DNA of 64,000 nt from an uncultured Tateyamaria sp. (GTDB lineage: Bacteria > Pseudomonadota > Alphaproteobacteria > Rhodobacterales > Rhodobacteraceae). The DNA is taken from NCBI RefSeq assembly GCF_947494755.1, contig NZ_CANLVZ010000012.1, positions 62,001-126,000 on the forward strand, in the 5' to 3' direction. This document shows positions 51,876 to 60,911 of the stretch, in pieces (the first letter of the stretch is position 1; every line of letters begins with the position of its first letter). A model generated the notes under the pieces. The model was not told the DNA's origin. It ran no database searches and worked only from the letters and a program-made list of their open reading frames with translations. A program made the position numbers and the translations under genes.

Positions 51876-52718
51876 ATGCACATCGCGCCCTATGACAACC
51901 AGAACAAACCCATCGTGGACGTGGATGATCCGACGGTTCCGCTGAATTACTTCAATATCGTGAAGCTGAAGAAGGGCGAGGCGTTTGAATACACCGTGCC
52001 GGGGTTCGAGACGTGCATCGTGCCCGCCACCGGCAGCGTCGATGTGAACGTCGAGGGGTTCAAGGTGGACGATATCGGCGGGCGCGGCGTCGATGTCTGG
52101 GATGGTGAGCCCGAGGGTGTTTACGTGCCCACCGCCGCCAAGGCCGAGATGGTGTGTACCTCGAACGAGGCTGAGGTTTTCGTGGCGGGCGCGAAATACG
52201 ACAAGGTGCTTGAGGCCTTCGCAGTGCGCAATGACGAGCTGGACCTTGTGCAATACGGCTCGGACGACACGAAAACCCACCGCAAGATCAAGCATATCCT
52301 CGGCACCAAGTATCACGACAAGGTGGGCCGTCTGCTGGTCTCCGAACTCTTCACCGTCGGGCAGGGCGGCTGGTCCGGTTTCCCGAGCCACAAGCACGAC
52401 ACGGACCGTTTGCCGGACGAAACGCGCCATGACGAGACCTACAACTTCCGCTTCCGACCCAATCACGGCTCGGGCGTGCAGATGCTGCAACGCGAGGAAG
52501 GCAAGGCAGGCGATGCCTATCACATCGTGGACGGCTCGACCATTTGTCTGGACGCGGGATATCACCCCTGCGCGGTGCTGCCGGGTTACGAGATGTATTA
52601 TTTCACCATTCTGGGTGGCCTCAGCCAGCGCAGTCTGGTGCAGTATTTCCAGCCCTCCCATGCCTACCAGATCGAGACGATCCCGGGCATCAAAGACATG
52701 ATCGCCAAGTTCAAATGA
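51876..52718 (+). CDS. iolB: 5-deoxy-glucuronate isomerase
   Basis: A 280-residue bicupin enzyme converting 5-deoxyglucuronate to 2-deoxy-5-keto-gluconate. Metal-site segment GGWSGFPSHKHDTDRLPDETRHDETYNFRF (about 160-190) and GYHPCAVLPGYEMYYFTILGG match IolB. AAGGAGG lies just before ATG 51876. Overlaps iolJ by 4 nt. Confidence 0.95.
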   Translation: MHIAPYDNQNKPIVDVDDPTVPLNYFNIVKLKKGEAFEYTVPGFETCIVPATGSVDVNVEGFKVDDIGGRGVDVWDGEPEGVYVPTAAKAEMVCTSNEAEVFVAGAKYDKVLEAFAVRNDELDLVQYGSDDTKTHRKIKHILGTKYHDKVGRLLVSELFTVGQGGWSGFPSHKHDTDRLPDETRHDETYNFRFRPNHGSGVQMLQREEGKAGDAYHIVDGSTICLDAGYHPCAVLPGYEMYYFTILGGLSQRSLVQYFQPSHAYQIETIPGIKDMIAKFK

Positions 52719-53542
52719 CCCTTGCGACCCTGTCCGATGTGCTGATCCCGGCCAAGGCCGAAGGGTATGCGGTGGCGGGCCTCGTCTGCCTGGGTTGGGA
52801 GGACATGCGCGCCTATGTGGCCGCCGCTGAGGTCGAAGGCTGCCCGGTGATCCTGCAGGCCGGGCCGTCCTGCCGGGCACACACGCCGCTGCCGATCCTG
52901 GGCAAGATGTTTCGCCATCTGGCCGAAGCGGCCAGCGTGCCGGTCGTCGCGCATCTTGATCACGGATACACTTTCGATGAGTGCCGGGAGGCGCTGGATG
53001 CAGGCTTTACCTCGCTGATGTTTGACGGCTCGCGCAAGCCGCTGCAGCAGAATATCGACGAGACGGCGGCGATTGCCGAAATGGCGCACAAGGCGGGGAT
53101 TTCCTGTGAGGGCGAGATCGGTTTCGTGGGCTATGACAACGGTGAAGCCTCCGCCGGGACCGACCCGCATGAGGCGGCCCAGTTTGCGACTGCCACGGGT
53201 GTGGACGGGATGGCGATTTCGGTGGGCAATGTGCATTTGCAAACCGATCAGTCCGGCGGCCTCGACGAAGGGCGTATCGCTGCGATCCAGGGGCTGACGG
53301 ATGTGCCCTTGGTGATCCATGGCGGCTCCGGCGTGCCGGGCGAGCAGCGACGCACGTTGGCGCGCGGTACCAACATCTGCAAATTCAACATCGGGACCGA
53401 GTTGCGGCAAGCCTTCGGGCACGCCTTGCGCGATGCGGTCAACAGTGATTCCGACCGGTTCGACCGGGTGCAAATTCTGAGCGAAACGCACGACCCGGTA
53501 GTGGCTGCGGCGCGCAAAGTGCTGCAAACGATGAAAGGGTAA
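52715..53542 (+). CDS. iolJ: Class II aldolase, 6-phospho-5-dehydro-2-deoxy-D-gluconate aldolase (IolJ)
   Basis: A 275-residue class II fructose-bisphosphate-aldolase-family enzyme. Zinc ligand region VPVVAHLDHGYTFDECREAL (about 75-95), GEIGFVGYDN, PLVIHGGSGVPGEQ and KFNIGTELRQAF. In the iol operon the expected reaction is cleavage of 2-deoxy-5-keto-6-phosphogluconate to dihydroxyacetone phosphate and malonate semialdehyde. ATGA overlap with iolB. Confidence 0.92.
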   Translation: MTLATLSDVLIPAKAEGYAVAGLVCLGWEDMRAYVAAAEVEGCPVILQAGPSCRAHTPLPILGKMFRHLAEAASVPVVAHLDHGYTFDECREALDAGFTSLMFDGSRKPLQQNIDETAAIAEMAHKAGISCEGEIGFVGYDNGEASAGTDPHEAAQFATATGVDGMAISVGNVHLQTDQSGGLDEGRIAAIQGLTDVPLVIHGGSGVPGEQRRTLARGTNICKFNIGTELRQAFGHALRDAVNSDSDRFDRVQILSETHDPVVAAARKVLQTMKG

Positions 53543-53546
53543 CCCC

Positions 53547-54542
53547 ATGATCAACATCGCACTTCTGGGCTGCGGTCGTATCGGACAGGTTCATGCACGC
53601 AGCCTGATGGGCATGGGAGGCGCGCAGGTCGCAGCGGTGGCCGACGCGGTGCCCGAAGCGGGCGAAGCGCTGGCCAAACGCACCGGCGCGCCGCTCATGT
53701 CTGTCGAGGATATCATGGCAGCCTCGGACATTGATGCAGTGGTGATCGGCACGCCCACAACCACCCATTATAACCTGATCCACATGGCCGCCCGCGCCCA
53801 AAAGGGAATTTTCTGCGAAAAGCCCATCGACCTGAATGCCGGGCGGATCAAGGATTGCCTTGCTGTGGTCGAAACGCATGATGTGCCGTTCTTTGTCGCC
53901 TTCAACCGCCGGTTCGATCCGAACTTTCGCACCTTGCGTGCCCAGATCGACGCGGGCCGGATCGGCGACGTCGAGATGGTTACGATCCTATCGCGCGATC
54001 CATCCCCGCCGCCCATCGGCTATATCAAAACCTCGGGCGGGCTGTTTCGCGACATGATGATCCATGATCTGGATATGGCCCGGTTCTTGCTTGGCGAGGA
54101 CCCGGTTGAGGTCTTCGCCCATGCCTCGTGCCTCGTCGACCCCGAGATCGGCGAGGCCGGCGATGTAGACACGGCCATGGTATCGCTCCGCACGGCCAGC
54201 GGCAAGCTGTGCCAGATTTCGAATTCGCGCCGCGCCACTTATGGCTATGACCAGCGCATCGAGGTGCACGGGGCCAAGGGGATGCTGCGCGCCGACAATG
54301 TGCTGACTTCCACGGTCGAGATGTCGGATGCCGACGGCTTCCGCCGCGCCCCGACCGAGCCGTTCTTTCTGGAACGCTACGCCGAGGCTTATCGCGCCGA
54401 GATGGACCACTTCGTGGCGGTGCTGACCACCGGAAAACCCGCCTCGCCAAGCGGGATCGACGGGTTCAAGGCGCAGGTGATGGCCGATGCCGCGCAAGCC
54501 TCCCATGACAGCGGGGCACCGCAGAAACTGGTCTTTGACTGA
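53547..54542 (+). CDS. iolG: Inositol 2-dehydrogenase
   Basis: A 331-residue Gfo/Idh/MocA dehydrogenase oxidising myo-inositol to 2-keto-myo-inositol with NAD. GCGRIGQVHARSL (8-20), CEKPIDLNAGRI (about 92) and the catalytic Asp/His segment GGLFRDMMIHDLDMARFLLG (about 163-182). It is the last gene of the operon, 4 nt after iolJ. It is the shortest and most IolG-like of the three oxidoreductases in this locus. No iolA/mmsA is in the window. Confidence 0.93.
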   Translation: MINIALLGCGRIGQVHARSLMGMGGAQVAAVADAVPEAGEALAKRTGAPLMSVEDIMAASDIDAVVIGTPTTTHYNLIHMAARAQKGIFCEKPIDLNAGRIKDCLAVVETHDVPFFVAFNRRFDPNFRTLRAQIDAGRIGDVEMVTILSRDPSPPPIGYIKTSGGLFRDMMIHDLDMARFLLGEDPVEVFAHASCLVDPEIGEAGDVDTAMVSLRTASGKLCQISNSRRATYGYDQRIEVHGAKGMLRADNVLTSTVEMSDADGFRRAPTEPFFLERYAEAYRAEMDHFVAVLTTGKPASPSGIDGFKAQVMADAAQASHDSGAPQKLVFD

Positions 54543-54635
54543 CGCTCGGATCGCCGCGCTATAGGTCCGCTCTGCTGTCATTGGCGCGTTTGGGGCAACA
54601 CGCTGCACGGCAATCAGGCGCACCAATCAATGTGC

Positions 54636-55890
54636 TCATCGTTTGATTTCCAACGTCCGACCGTCCCATGTAACAGCACCGTCAAAGTCGCGCACGATCC
54701 GGTGCATGGCCTCGGCAATCGAGAGTTCCGCCGCCTGCCCATCGCTGAGTGTTGCAGCGTGATAGCACATCAACTGGTCAACCAGATTGGGCTTCAGGCT
54801 GTCGGTCTGGCTCAGCGCGTCGCCACGCCAGGTCACCTGCATCAATCTGGGCCGCCTATTTGCCGGTGACGGGGATGTTTTGCGCCAACCCTTGCGGATA
54901 AGTCGAAATCGCCGACGCGCTCATGCCAACAAGGTAGGGTGCGGCGTCATCGGTGCAGCCCTGAAAAGACCGTCTGAGGCGTCGATCAAACAAGGCCTGA
55001 ATCAACGCATCATCGGGCCGCGCAAAACGGTCAATCCCGATCTGGACGTAACCCTGACCGAGCAACGTCCTGCGCGCCTATTCGAACAGGTTTTGCCGCG
55101 CCTCGGGTTTGAGCAGGGCATCGGTCGGGATCAGAGACCGGCGTTTGGACATCCACGGCACATGGGCATAGCCAAACAGCGCGATCCGCCGGGGCTGCAT
55201 CTCAAGTACGGCATCCAGCGGGGCCGCCGGTGTCGTAGGCGTCTGGAACAGCAGGCCATAGAGCAAATCAAAGTTCAGGGCACCAACTCCGAGGACGCGC
55301 AAATCATCGACCACGGATTGGGTCAGATCGCGCGACTGGGTGCGCCCGATGGCGGCCTGCACTTGCGGGTCAAAGTCCTGAACGCAAAGGCTGACGCGGC
55401 TCAGCCCGTGTTGTGTCAGCATCGCAAGGCGGGCCGGGCCCACGTCTGTCGGGTCCCCCTCGAGCGAAAACTCATCATGATCGGACAGCCCTCAGATATC
55501 ATCCAAACCGCGCAACAGCCTGTCGAGCAGCGACGCTGACAGGATCGTGGCCGTCCCACTTCCCATATGCGGGCGCTTGGGCCCAACCCCGTTCACAAAG
55601 CTGCGGCGTTGATCCGCGGCCTTGCTCAAAACCCGCTCGACATATGACGCAAACGGGGCCGTTTTGCGGGTGCCTCCGGTTCGACACCCGCAAAACCAGC
55701 ACAATCTGCGCCAAAACGGAATGTGGAAATAAAGCGAAATCTCGGCATCCTCGGTCGCGTTGGATTGCCAGGTGCGCACGGGATCTGCGTTTATCCCTTC
55801 GCTGAACCAGTTCGCAGGTGGGTAGCTCTCAAGGCGTGGCACCTTCGCGTTGAACCGGCCAAAGTGACAGAGGTCGGATAAGCGTTTCAT
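54636..55890 (-). pseudogene. hemN: hemN pseudogene (oxygen-independent coproporphyrinogen III dehydrogenase)
   Basis: Reading from 55890: MKRLSDLCHFGRFNAKVPRLESYPPANWF, then LYFHIPFWRRLCWFCGCRT. This is the radical-SAM motif of HemN with Trp in place of the first iron-sulfur Cys. In-frame stops occur at 55494-55492 and 55080-55078, a third near 54847, and a frameshift near 54810 leads into WRGDALSQTDSLKPNLVDQLM. Family segments survive between (LCVQDFDPQVQAAIGRTQS, ALFGYAHVPWMSKR, GYVQIGIDRFARPDDAL). The C-terminus is truncated. The gene is dead and would have made protoporphyrin precursors anaerobically. Confidence 0.9.
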
Positions 55891-55924
55891 ACCCAAAACC
55901 TGCCTGCATTTTGTGCGGCCCGCT

Positions 55925-55938
55925 TTGACACAGATCAA
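55925..55938. promoter_or_regulatory. Relict FNR/FnrL box
   Basis: TTGACACAGATCAA matches the FNR consensus TTGAT/C-N4-ATCAA. It lies between the dead hemN (start 55890) and dead fnrL (start 55950), which are divergent. Confidence 0.7.
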
Positions 55939-55949
55939 CAGGTGACCAG

Positions 55950-56327
55950 ATGGCGTATTCCTTGGCCGCAGCCCGACCTGATCAAATTGCCCGATCCGTC
56001 ACCGCGCCCTGCGCGCGCCGTGACTATGACGCGTTGGAAGATTTGAACAAGGCCAAGTTCTACAAAACCTATGCGGCCGGCCAGACCATCGCGATGCACG
56101 GGGACGCGCTGGACTTGGTTGCCTTGGTGGTGAGTGGGGCAGCCACGCTGGAGTGCTGGACTGAGGACGGGCACACCCAATTGGTGGGAGTGCTGCCGCC
56201 CTCGGACGTCATTGGCCGTCCGGGCCGCGAGACGTTGCAAAAAGAGGTCGCAGCGGTGTCCCAAGTGACCTTTCGGCTGTTTCAGCAGCAAACCCTTCGC
56301 GGGGTTGCTGATCCAGGGTCGCGCTGA
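55950..56327 (+). pseudogene. fnrL: fnrL pseudogene (oxygen-sensing Crp/Fnr regulator)
   Basis: A 125-codon remnant of an about 250-residue FnrL. The sensor domain is recognisable (EDLNKAKFYKTYAAGQTIAMHGDALDLVALVVSGAATLE, LVGVLPPSDVIGRPGRETLQ), but the N-terminal iron-sulfur cysteine cluster is reduced to one PCARRD cysteine. The frame stops before the DNA-binding domain, which is absent. Adjacent relict hemN and cco genes support the identity. Confidence 0.85.
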
Positions 56328-56625
56328 TGGCCACCATTGGCGCGGATTGCGGATATGATCTGGCCTACATGGTGTACGCCGCGCTGATCATGTTGGTCGG
56401 GGGGAGGTGCATCTGGCAATTGCGCCAGATGGGTGACGCGAAACCGTCGTGGATACGTCCGGGTGTATGAACGGCGTGATCAGGGCGGGCGTCATCGCCG
56501 CCGGATTCTGGGGCGTTGTCGGTTTTCTGGTCGAGGTGTTCATCGCCTTCCAGCTTGCGTTTCGCGCGCTGAATTTCGATTGGGGCCAACCCTGTACCAA
56601 TTTTGGACGGCTGCGCCCGCTGGTC
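56327..56625 (+). pseudogene. ccoN: ccoN remnant (cbb3 oxidase subunit I), N-terminus only
   Basis: Starts MATIGADCGYDLAYMVYAALIMLVGG in one frame, stops at 56470, and continues in another frame as [53 protein letters not shown], the CcoN N-terminal signature. Only about 95 of some 540 codons remain. All heme-copper ligand helices are deleted. Confidence 0.85.
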
Positions 56626-57054
56626 GACAGTTGGCTGCTTTTGGCGATGATGGTCTTTTGCATCACCGCCTGGCCGCTGATCAATTTGGCCGCAGTCGGG
56701 GTTCTGGGGTGCTCCACACGGGGCGAGGTGGCCGATCAGATCGCGGCCATAGAAGAGCTGAACGCCGACGCGGCGCAGCGCCTTGCCTCGGCGAATCTGT
56801 CCACGCTCGCGCGGGATGATCCGGCCCACCGCTACGGCGCGGCCGCGCGCGCGACCGTGTTTCTTCGCACTGCTCGCGATGTCACCGCTTGGGTGCCGAG
56901 CGCGCCGTGGGCTGCCCGAACCTGCTTGAAGACATCGGATACACCGTTCGCAACGGTATTCGCAACGAACCGAACCCGTGCACGTGCTGGTCACAGATGC
57001 CCGTCTTTCTTGAGTTGTTCGAAGAAGAGGAAAACGCCGCCACGGTCGAATAGG
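56626..57054 (+). pseudogene. ccoP: ccoP remnant (cbb3 oxidase diheme cytochrome c subunit)
   Basis: Continues in frame from cco[44 protein letters not shown], a CcoP segment. After a frameshift near 56860, CSRCH (heme-binding CxxCH, 56871-56885) and [23 protein letters not shown] follow, then SQMPVF. The second heme domain is missing. The ccoN end, ccoO, ccoQ and the ccoP start have been lost in one deletion. Confidence 0.85.
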
Positions 57055-57655
57055 TGTTGGTTCAGTCGGGCATCGACCACCGCGCCGGACAGCTGATGGC
57101 GTGCATCACTTGCGCGCTTTGCATCGATGCCAGCGATGACGTGATGGAACGCATTGGCAAGCCGCCCGGGCTGATCGACTACATCGCTTTGGCCGACAAA
57201 GAGCGCGAGACCGCAGGCGCACCTCCGCGCCCGATCTGGCAGCATGTGCTACGGACCTGCAAGATCTTATATACCGCGCTGTGATGGCTGATCGGGGAGG
57301 CGGTGGTCTATGCGCTCTTCACCCCCTCCGAGATCGGCCTCACCGTCGAGCCGGTGCGCAATCCGCAATTTGTGACCTTATCGAACGGGGCCGTGCGTAT
57401 CCGCAACCTGGCAGCCGACGACCGCACGATTCGGTTCATGCTCACCTCGGACGAGATATTGCGCATTGAGGTCGAAACCAACGGGCCGAACGAACGCCAC
57501 GTGACCGTTCCTGCCAACCAGACGATGCAGGCGGTGTTGACGTCACCGCGCGGCCTCATGACCCGGCCGCAGAGGCCGAAGTCACCGACCTGCGTCAATG
57601 GTTCGAAGGCGACAGCCACGCCGGCGTCGCCATCATTTTCAACGGAAGGGGATAG
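57055..57655 (+). pseudogene. ccoG: ccoG remnant (cbb3 assembly protein, FixG/RdxB)
   Basis: C-terminal half only: [51 protein letters not shown], in which the last ferredoxin Cys is Ser. An in-frame TGA at 57282-57284 interrupts YTAL-WLIGEAVVYALFT. Then EIGLTVEPVRNPQFVTLSNGAVRIRNL follows, with a frameshift near 57555 before DLRQWFEGDSHAGVAIIFNGRG and a stop. The N-terminal membrane part is deleted. Confidence 0.87.
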
Positions 57656-57658
57656 CCC

Positions 57659-57950
57659 ATGTTTTCACGCGAACTCACCGGCTGGCATGTGGCTGCGATT
57701 TTCGGCGGGGCCTTTGCGGTCATCATCGGGGCCGTCGTGCCGGGCATCACAGCCGCCACGCTTGGCCGTGCCACCCATGTCGCCGACGACCGCAGCCCTG
57801 TATTTTACGATGAGGGCGCCCGTTTCGCGGCCGAGGTCGGCACCCTCGCGCGCGGCAACTGGAACCTGCGGATCGCGGCCGAAGCGGATGATGGCACCGC
57901 CTTTCGCCAACGCGTGTTCGTGCGGGTCGCGCCACGACCATGGCCCCATT
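57659..57950 (+). pseudogene. ccoH: ccoH remnant (cbb3 assembly protein, FixH)
   Basis: MFSRELTGWHVAAIFGGAFAVIIGAV, then directly LGRATHVADDRSPVFYDEG and GNWNLRIAAEADDGTAFRQRVFV. The family's middle part (about 60 residues) is deleted in frame, and the 3' end runs on into ccoI sequence to 58024. It follows ccoG by 3 nt, the original gene order. Confidence 0.82.
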
Positions 57951-59286
57951 CCCCCGATGCGTTGCCGCTCGCCCTACCATTGAATGGGTGGCGGCACAGG
58001 CGGGAATGCCCACGCATGAGTTGATCCTGCGCCCCAACCACTGTTCGGCGCTGTATCAGCGCGGTTGAGCGGCTTTTGAACGCGCGCCCCGACATTGCCG
58101 CCGCCCGCGTCAACCTCAGCCGCAAGCGGGTTGCGATCACGGCGGGGCCGCGGCTGGACCCGGCCCGTGGAGGAGATCGTGACCGGTGATATGCTGTCGC
58201 TGGCCGCAGGCCCTGCGTTCCGGTTGGTTTTGACGAGCGACAGCGCGCAGGTGGACCGCAGCGCGCTGACGGAGGAAAGTGACGCTTTCGAAGTGCGAAC
58301 GGGCGCGATCCCGATAGCAGGCGATGTGGTGCTGACAGGCCCCGTGACCCTGCCACCAGCGTCGATACCAAGGTCTCAATCCTGCGCCCTCTGGTCTATC
58401 TCGTCGCCCTCGCCATTGCCATCGCAACGCTCATCGTCACGTGTCCTTGGGCTCGCCGTGCCTGCGGTCGCGACGGGGCGACTGTTTTGCATGGGTGTGC
58501 TGGTCAAATCTGAAACTGCTCTTGAACGGTTGGCCCCGGAACGCTCAGCGACAGTGGTTTGGTGGTGCCAGCGGAGATGCCTGTTGCGGCGGACAGTGTA
58601 CTCAAAGCACTGGCGCAAGCCTCGCGGCACCCGCCCAGCCGGAGCGTCTTGGGTGCGTTGGTTGATGCGCAGGTCGCACATATTGACGTTATCCAAGACC
58701 ATCGGGGCAAGGGCGTGTGCGCCTGCTGTGATGGTCGCCCGGTCGCCTTGGGGAACGGAGCATGGCTTGGTCTGGGCGCAGAAACATGAGTGCAGATTGG
58801 CGATGCGGCCCAGTTGGTGGAACGGCGCGAGCGCGTGGTGCCGGATGCAATGCCAATGCTGCGCGCATGGCCGCGCACCTGCCCGTAGATCACATCCATG
58901 CCGAGGTCGACCCAAAAGCGAAACAAGCCCTGATCCGCGATCTGCAAGCTCAAGGGCGGCGTGTGCACATGGTCGGCGACGGGCTCAACGATACGCTGGC
59001 GGTGACGCAGGCTTGGGCCTCTATCGCGCCGGGCACCGTGTTCGAGGCAAGCCAGAATGCCGCTGATGTCGTTCTGCTTGGGCAACATCTCTCGGGCATT
59101 TCGGCCGTTCTGCGCATTGCGCGCAGCGCGCGGCGGCGGATCCTTGAAAACTTCGCCCTCGCAGTAGGGTAAAACTGCATCGCGATTCCGCTTGCGCTGA
59201 TGGGGTTCGCGCCCCCCTTGATGGCCGCGCTGGCCATGTCGACCAGTTCGATCACCGTGACACGCGACGCACTGAGGGTAAGATAA
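57951..59286 (+). pseudogene. ccoI: ccoI remnant (copper-transporting P-type ATPase, FixI)
   Basis: Scattered CcoI pieces in three frames: CISAVERLLNARPDIAAARVNLSRKRVAI (metal-binding domain end), VEEIVTGDMLSLAAGPAFRLVLTSDSAQVDRSALTEESDAF (TEES for TGES), LAIAIATLIVTCP then a frameshift to LGLAVPAVATGR (damaged CPC motif), and later VHMVGDGLNDTLAV, AADVVLLGQHLSGISAVLRIARSARRRILENFALAVG, an in-frame stop at 59170, then LMAALAMSTSSITVTRDALRVR. The DKTGT phosphorylation site is gone. Confidence 0.87.
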
Positions 59287-59290
59287 GATA

Positions 59291-59445
59291 TTGAATATAA
59301 TTGTTATTCTTTTGCCGTATTCCCTGATCCCCGGCCTTGGGACATTGATCGCTTTCATCTGGACGCTGCGGCACGATCAATATTCGGACCCCGCAGGCGA
59401 TGCGCACCGTCTCCTGCTGGAGCAGGAAGATGCCCACGGTCCTGA
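59291..59445 (+). pseudogene. ccoS: ccoS remnant (cbb3 maturation protein, FixS)
   Basis: LNIIVILLPYSLIPGLGTLIAFIWTLRHDQYSDPAGDAHRLLLEQED matches the about 50-residue CcoS: one membrane helix, then an acidic tail. The start codon is TTG and the normal stop is lost; the frame stays open to 59656. It is 4 nt after the ccoI end, as expected for ccoI-ccoS. Confidence 0.75.
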
Positions 59446-59828
59446 TACGTTTTTGTTTGACCTGACCTCCGGCTTGGTTCCACAGTCACGGCACGTTATT
59501 GCGTGGGATGGGTTGCATACGAATGCGTGTTGTCTGGATCAGATCACTGTCCCGCCGAGCGACGGGCTGCAACCTTGTGACCTGTCCATAGGGATTTCGG
59601 GCCGATGGGCCCGGTCGCTTTGGCCGCATTCTGCGCGGTCACCCCAGCCCTCGTGACGACGACGTGATCCATGACCCACACACCTGCCACCCGACGGCTC
59701 GCAAAAGTCAGCGACGCACGTTCTGACGCCACTTTATCGGCCACAACCGAGCGAAGGGCGGCCGTGAACAGGATACGCGCAGCACTGCGCAATCTGCACA
59801 TCTGTCGATCCGCTGCCGAAGGCAGACC
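59446..59828. other. Unrecognised sequence between relict ccoS and the aminotransferase operon
   Basis: About 380 bases. Short open frames on both strands show no family-like sequence, and I found no RNA gene or clear terminator. Probably decayed coding or spacer DNA at the edge of the pseudogene tract. It should hold the promoter of the operon starting at 59829, but no clear promoter was seen. Confidence 0.5.
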
Positions 59829-60911
59829 ATGACGCGCGCCTTGCCCCATATCGCGGCCATGTCGCCCTATGCGCTTGCGGACATGCAGGCGCCGGACGGG
59901 GTTGCGCTCATTTCACTGTCCCAAAACGAAAGTCTGCGCGCGCCAAGTCCTGTGGCGGTCGAGGCGGCGCAGGCCACATTGGGGCAGGGGATGCTGTACC
60001 CTGACCCTGATTGGACCGACTTGCGCGCGGCGATTGCATCGGTTCACGGTATTGATCCGGCCAATATCCTGTGCGGAAACGGGTCGCTCGATTTGATCGG
60101 CTGCCTCGCACGCGTTTTTGCCGGACCGGCGCGGGCCGCGCTGGCGCCCGCCCATGCCTACCCTTTTTTCCGCACCGTTGCGCAGATGGCGCAGGCCCGG
60201 TTCGACACGGCACCTGAGGAGGGCACGACAGTCTCCGTGGACGCCCTTTTGGCAGCCGTGCAACCCGACACAGGTATCGTGTTTGTGGCCAATCCAGGCA
60301 ATCCGACCGGAACCCACATTCCGCGCGGAGATCTCGACAGATTGCGCGCAGGCTTGCGGGACGACATCCTGTTGGTGATTGACGAGGCTTACGGCGAGTT
60401 TGCCGATCATCAGACGGCCCCCTGTTTTGACATGATCGCCGCAGGCAACACGGTGGTGCTGCGCACATTTTCCAAAGCCTACGGGATGGCGGGGTTTCGG
60501 ATCGGTTGGGGGTTGTTTCCGCCGTATATCGCGGCGGAGATGCGCAAGGTGATGAACCCCAACAACATCTCCGCGGCCGCCCAGGCAGGGGCGGCAGCGG
60601 CGATGCGGGATCAGTCCTATATGCGTGAGACCTGCGCAATGACCGCGCAAATCCGCGAAGAGGCCGCGACCGCCTTGCGCGCGCTTGGGTTTGCGGTCGG
60701 CCCGAGCTTTACCAACTTTGTTCTGATGGACATGAGCAACGCAGAGCGCGCCGCCCATGCCGATGCGTTTTTGCGCAAGCGGGGCATGTTCCTGCGGGCC
60801 CAGGGCGGCGCGGGTCTGTCGCATATGATGCGCATGACCATTGGGACCAGGGCCGATACGCAACAGGCCATTGCCCTTTTGGATCAGTGGCAGCAGGAGA
60901 ACAGGACATGA
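59829..60911 (+). CDS. PLP-dependent aminotransferase, HisC-like (class I/II)
   Basis: A 360-residue enzyme. NPGNPTGT (near 156), IDEAYGEFAD (near 187) and the PLP lysine motif FSKAYGMAGFRIGWG (near 220) are present. Resembles histidinol-phosphate aminotransferases, but it is far from his genes and heads an operon of racemase-like, MmgE/PrpD and hydroxyacid dehydrogenase genes, so a catabolic role on another amino or keto acid is likely. GAAGG precedes the ATG. ATGA overlap with the next gene. Confidence 0.88.
   Translation: MTRALPHIAAMSPYALADMQAPDGVALISLSQNESLRAPSPVAVEAAQATLGQGMLYPDPDWTDLRAAIASVHGIDPANILCGNGSLDLIGCLARVFAGPARAALAPAHAYPFFRTVAQMAQARFDTAPEEGTTVSVDALLAAVQPDTGIVFVANPGNPTGTHIPRGDLDRLRAGLRDDILLVIDEAYGEFADHQTAPCFDMIAAGNTVVLRTFSKAYGMAGFRIGWGLFPPYIAAEMRKVMNPNNISAAAQAGAAAAMRDQSYMRETCAMTAQIREEAATALRALGFAVGPSFTNFVLMDMSNAERAAHADAFLRKRGMFLRAQGGAGLSHMMRMTIGTRADTQQAIALLDQWQQENRT

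Noticed and set aside
54787-55539. Plus-strand ORF of 250 codons
   Set aside because: Antisense to the hemN pseudogene, whose family segments are clear on the minus strand.
57303-57983. Plus-strand ORF of 226 codons as an intact gene
   Set aside because: It runs through the end of ccoG and into out-of-frame ccoH, so it is a read-through product of decay.
59544-59849. Minus-strand ORF of 101 codons in the gap before the aminotransferase
   Set aside because: No family resemblance, overlaps the real start at 59829 and lies at the edge of decayed DNA.
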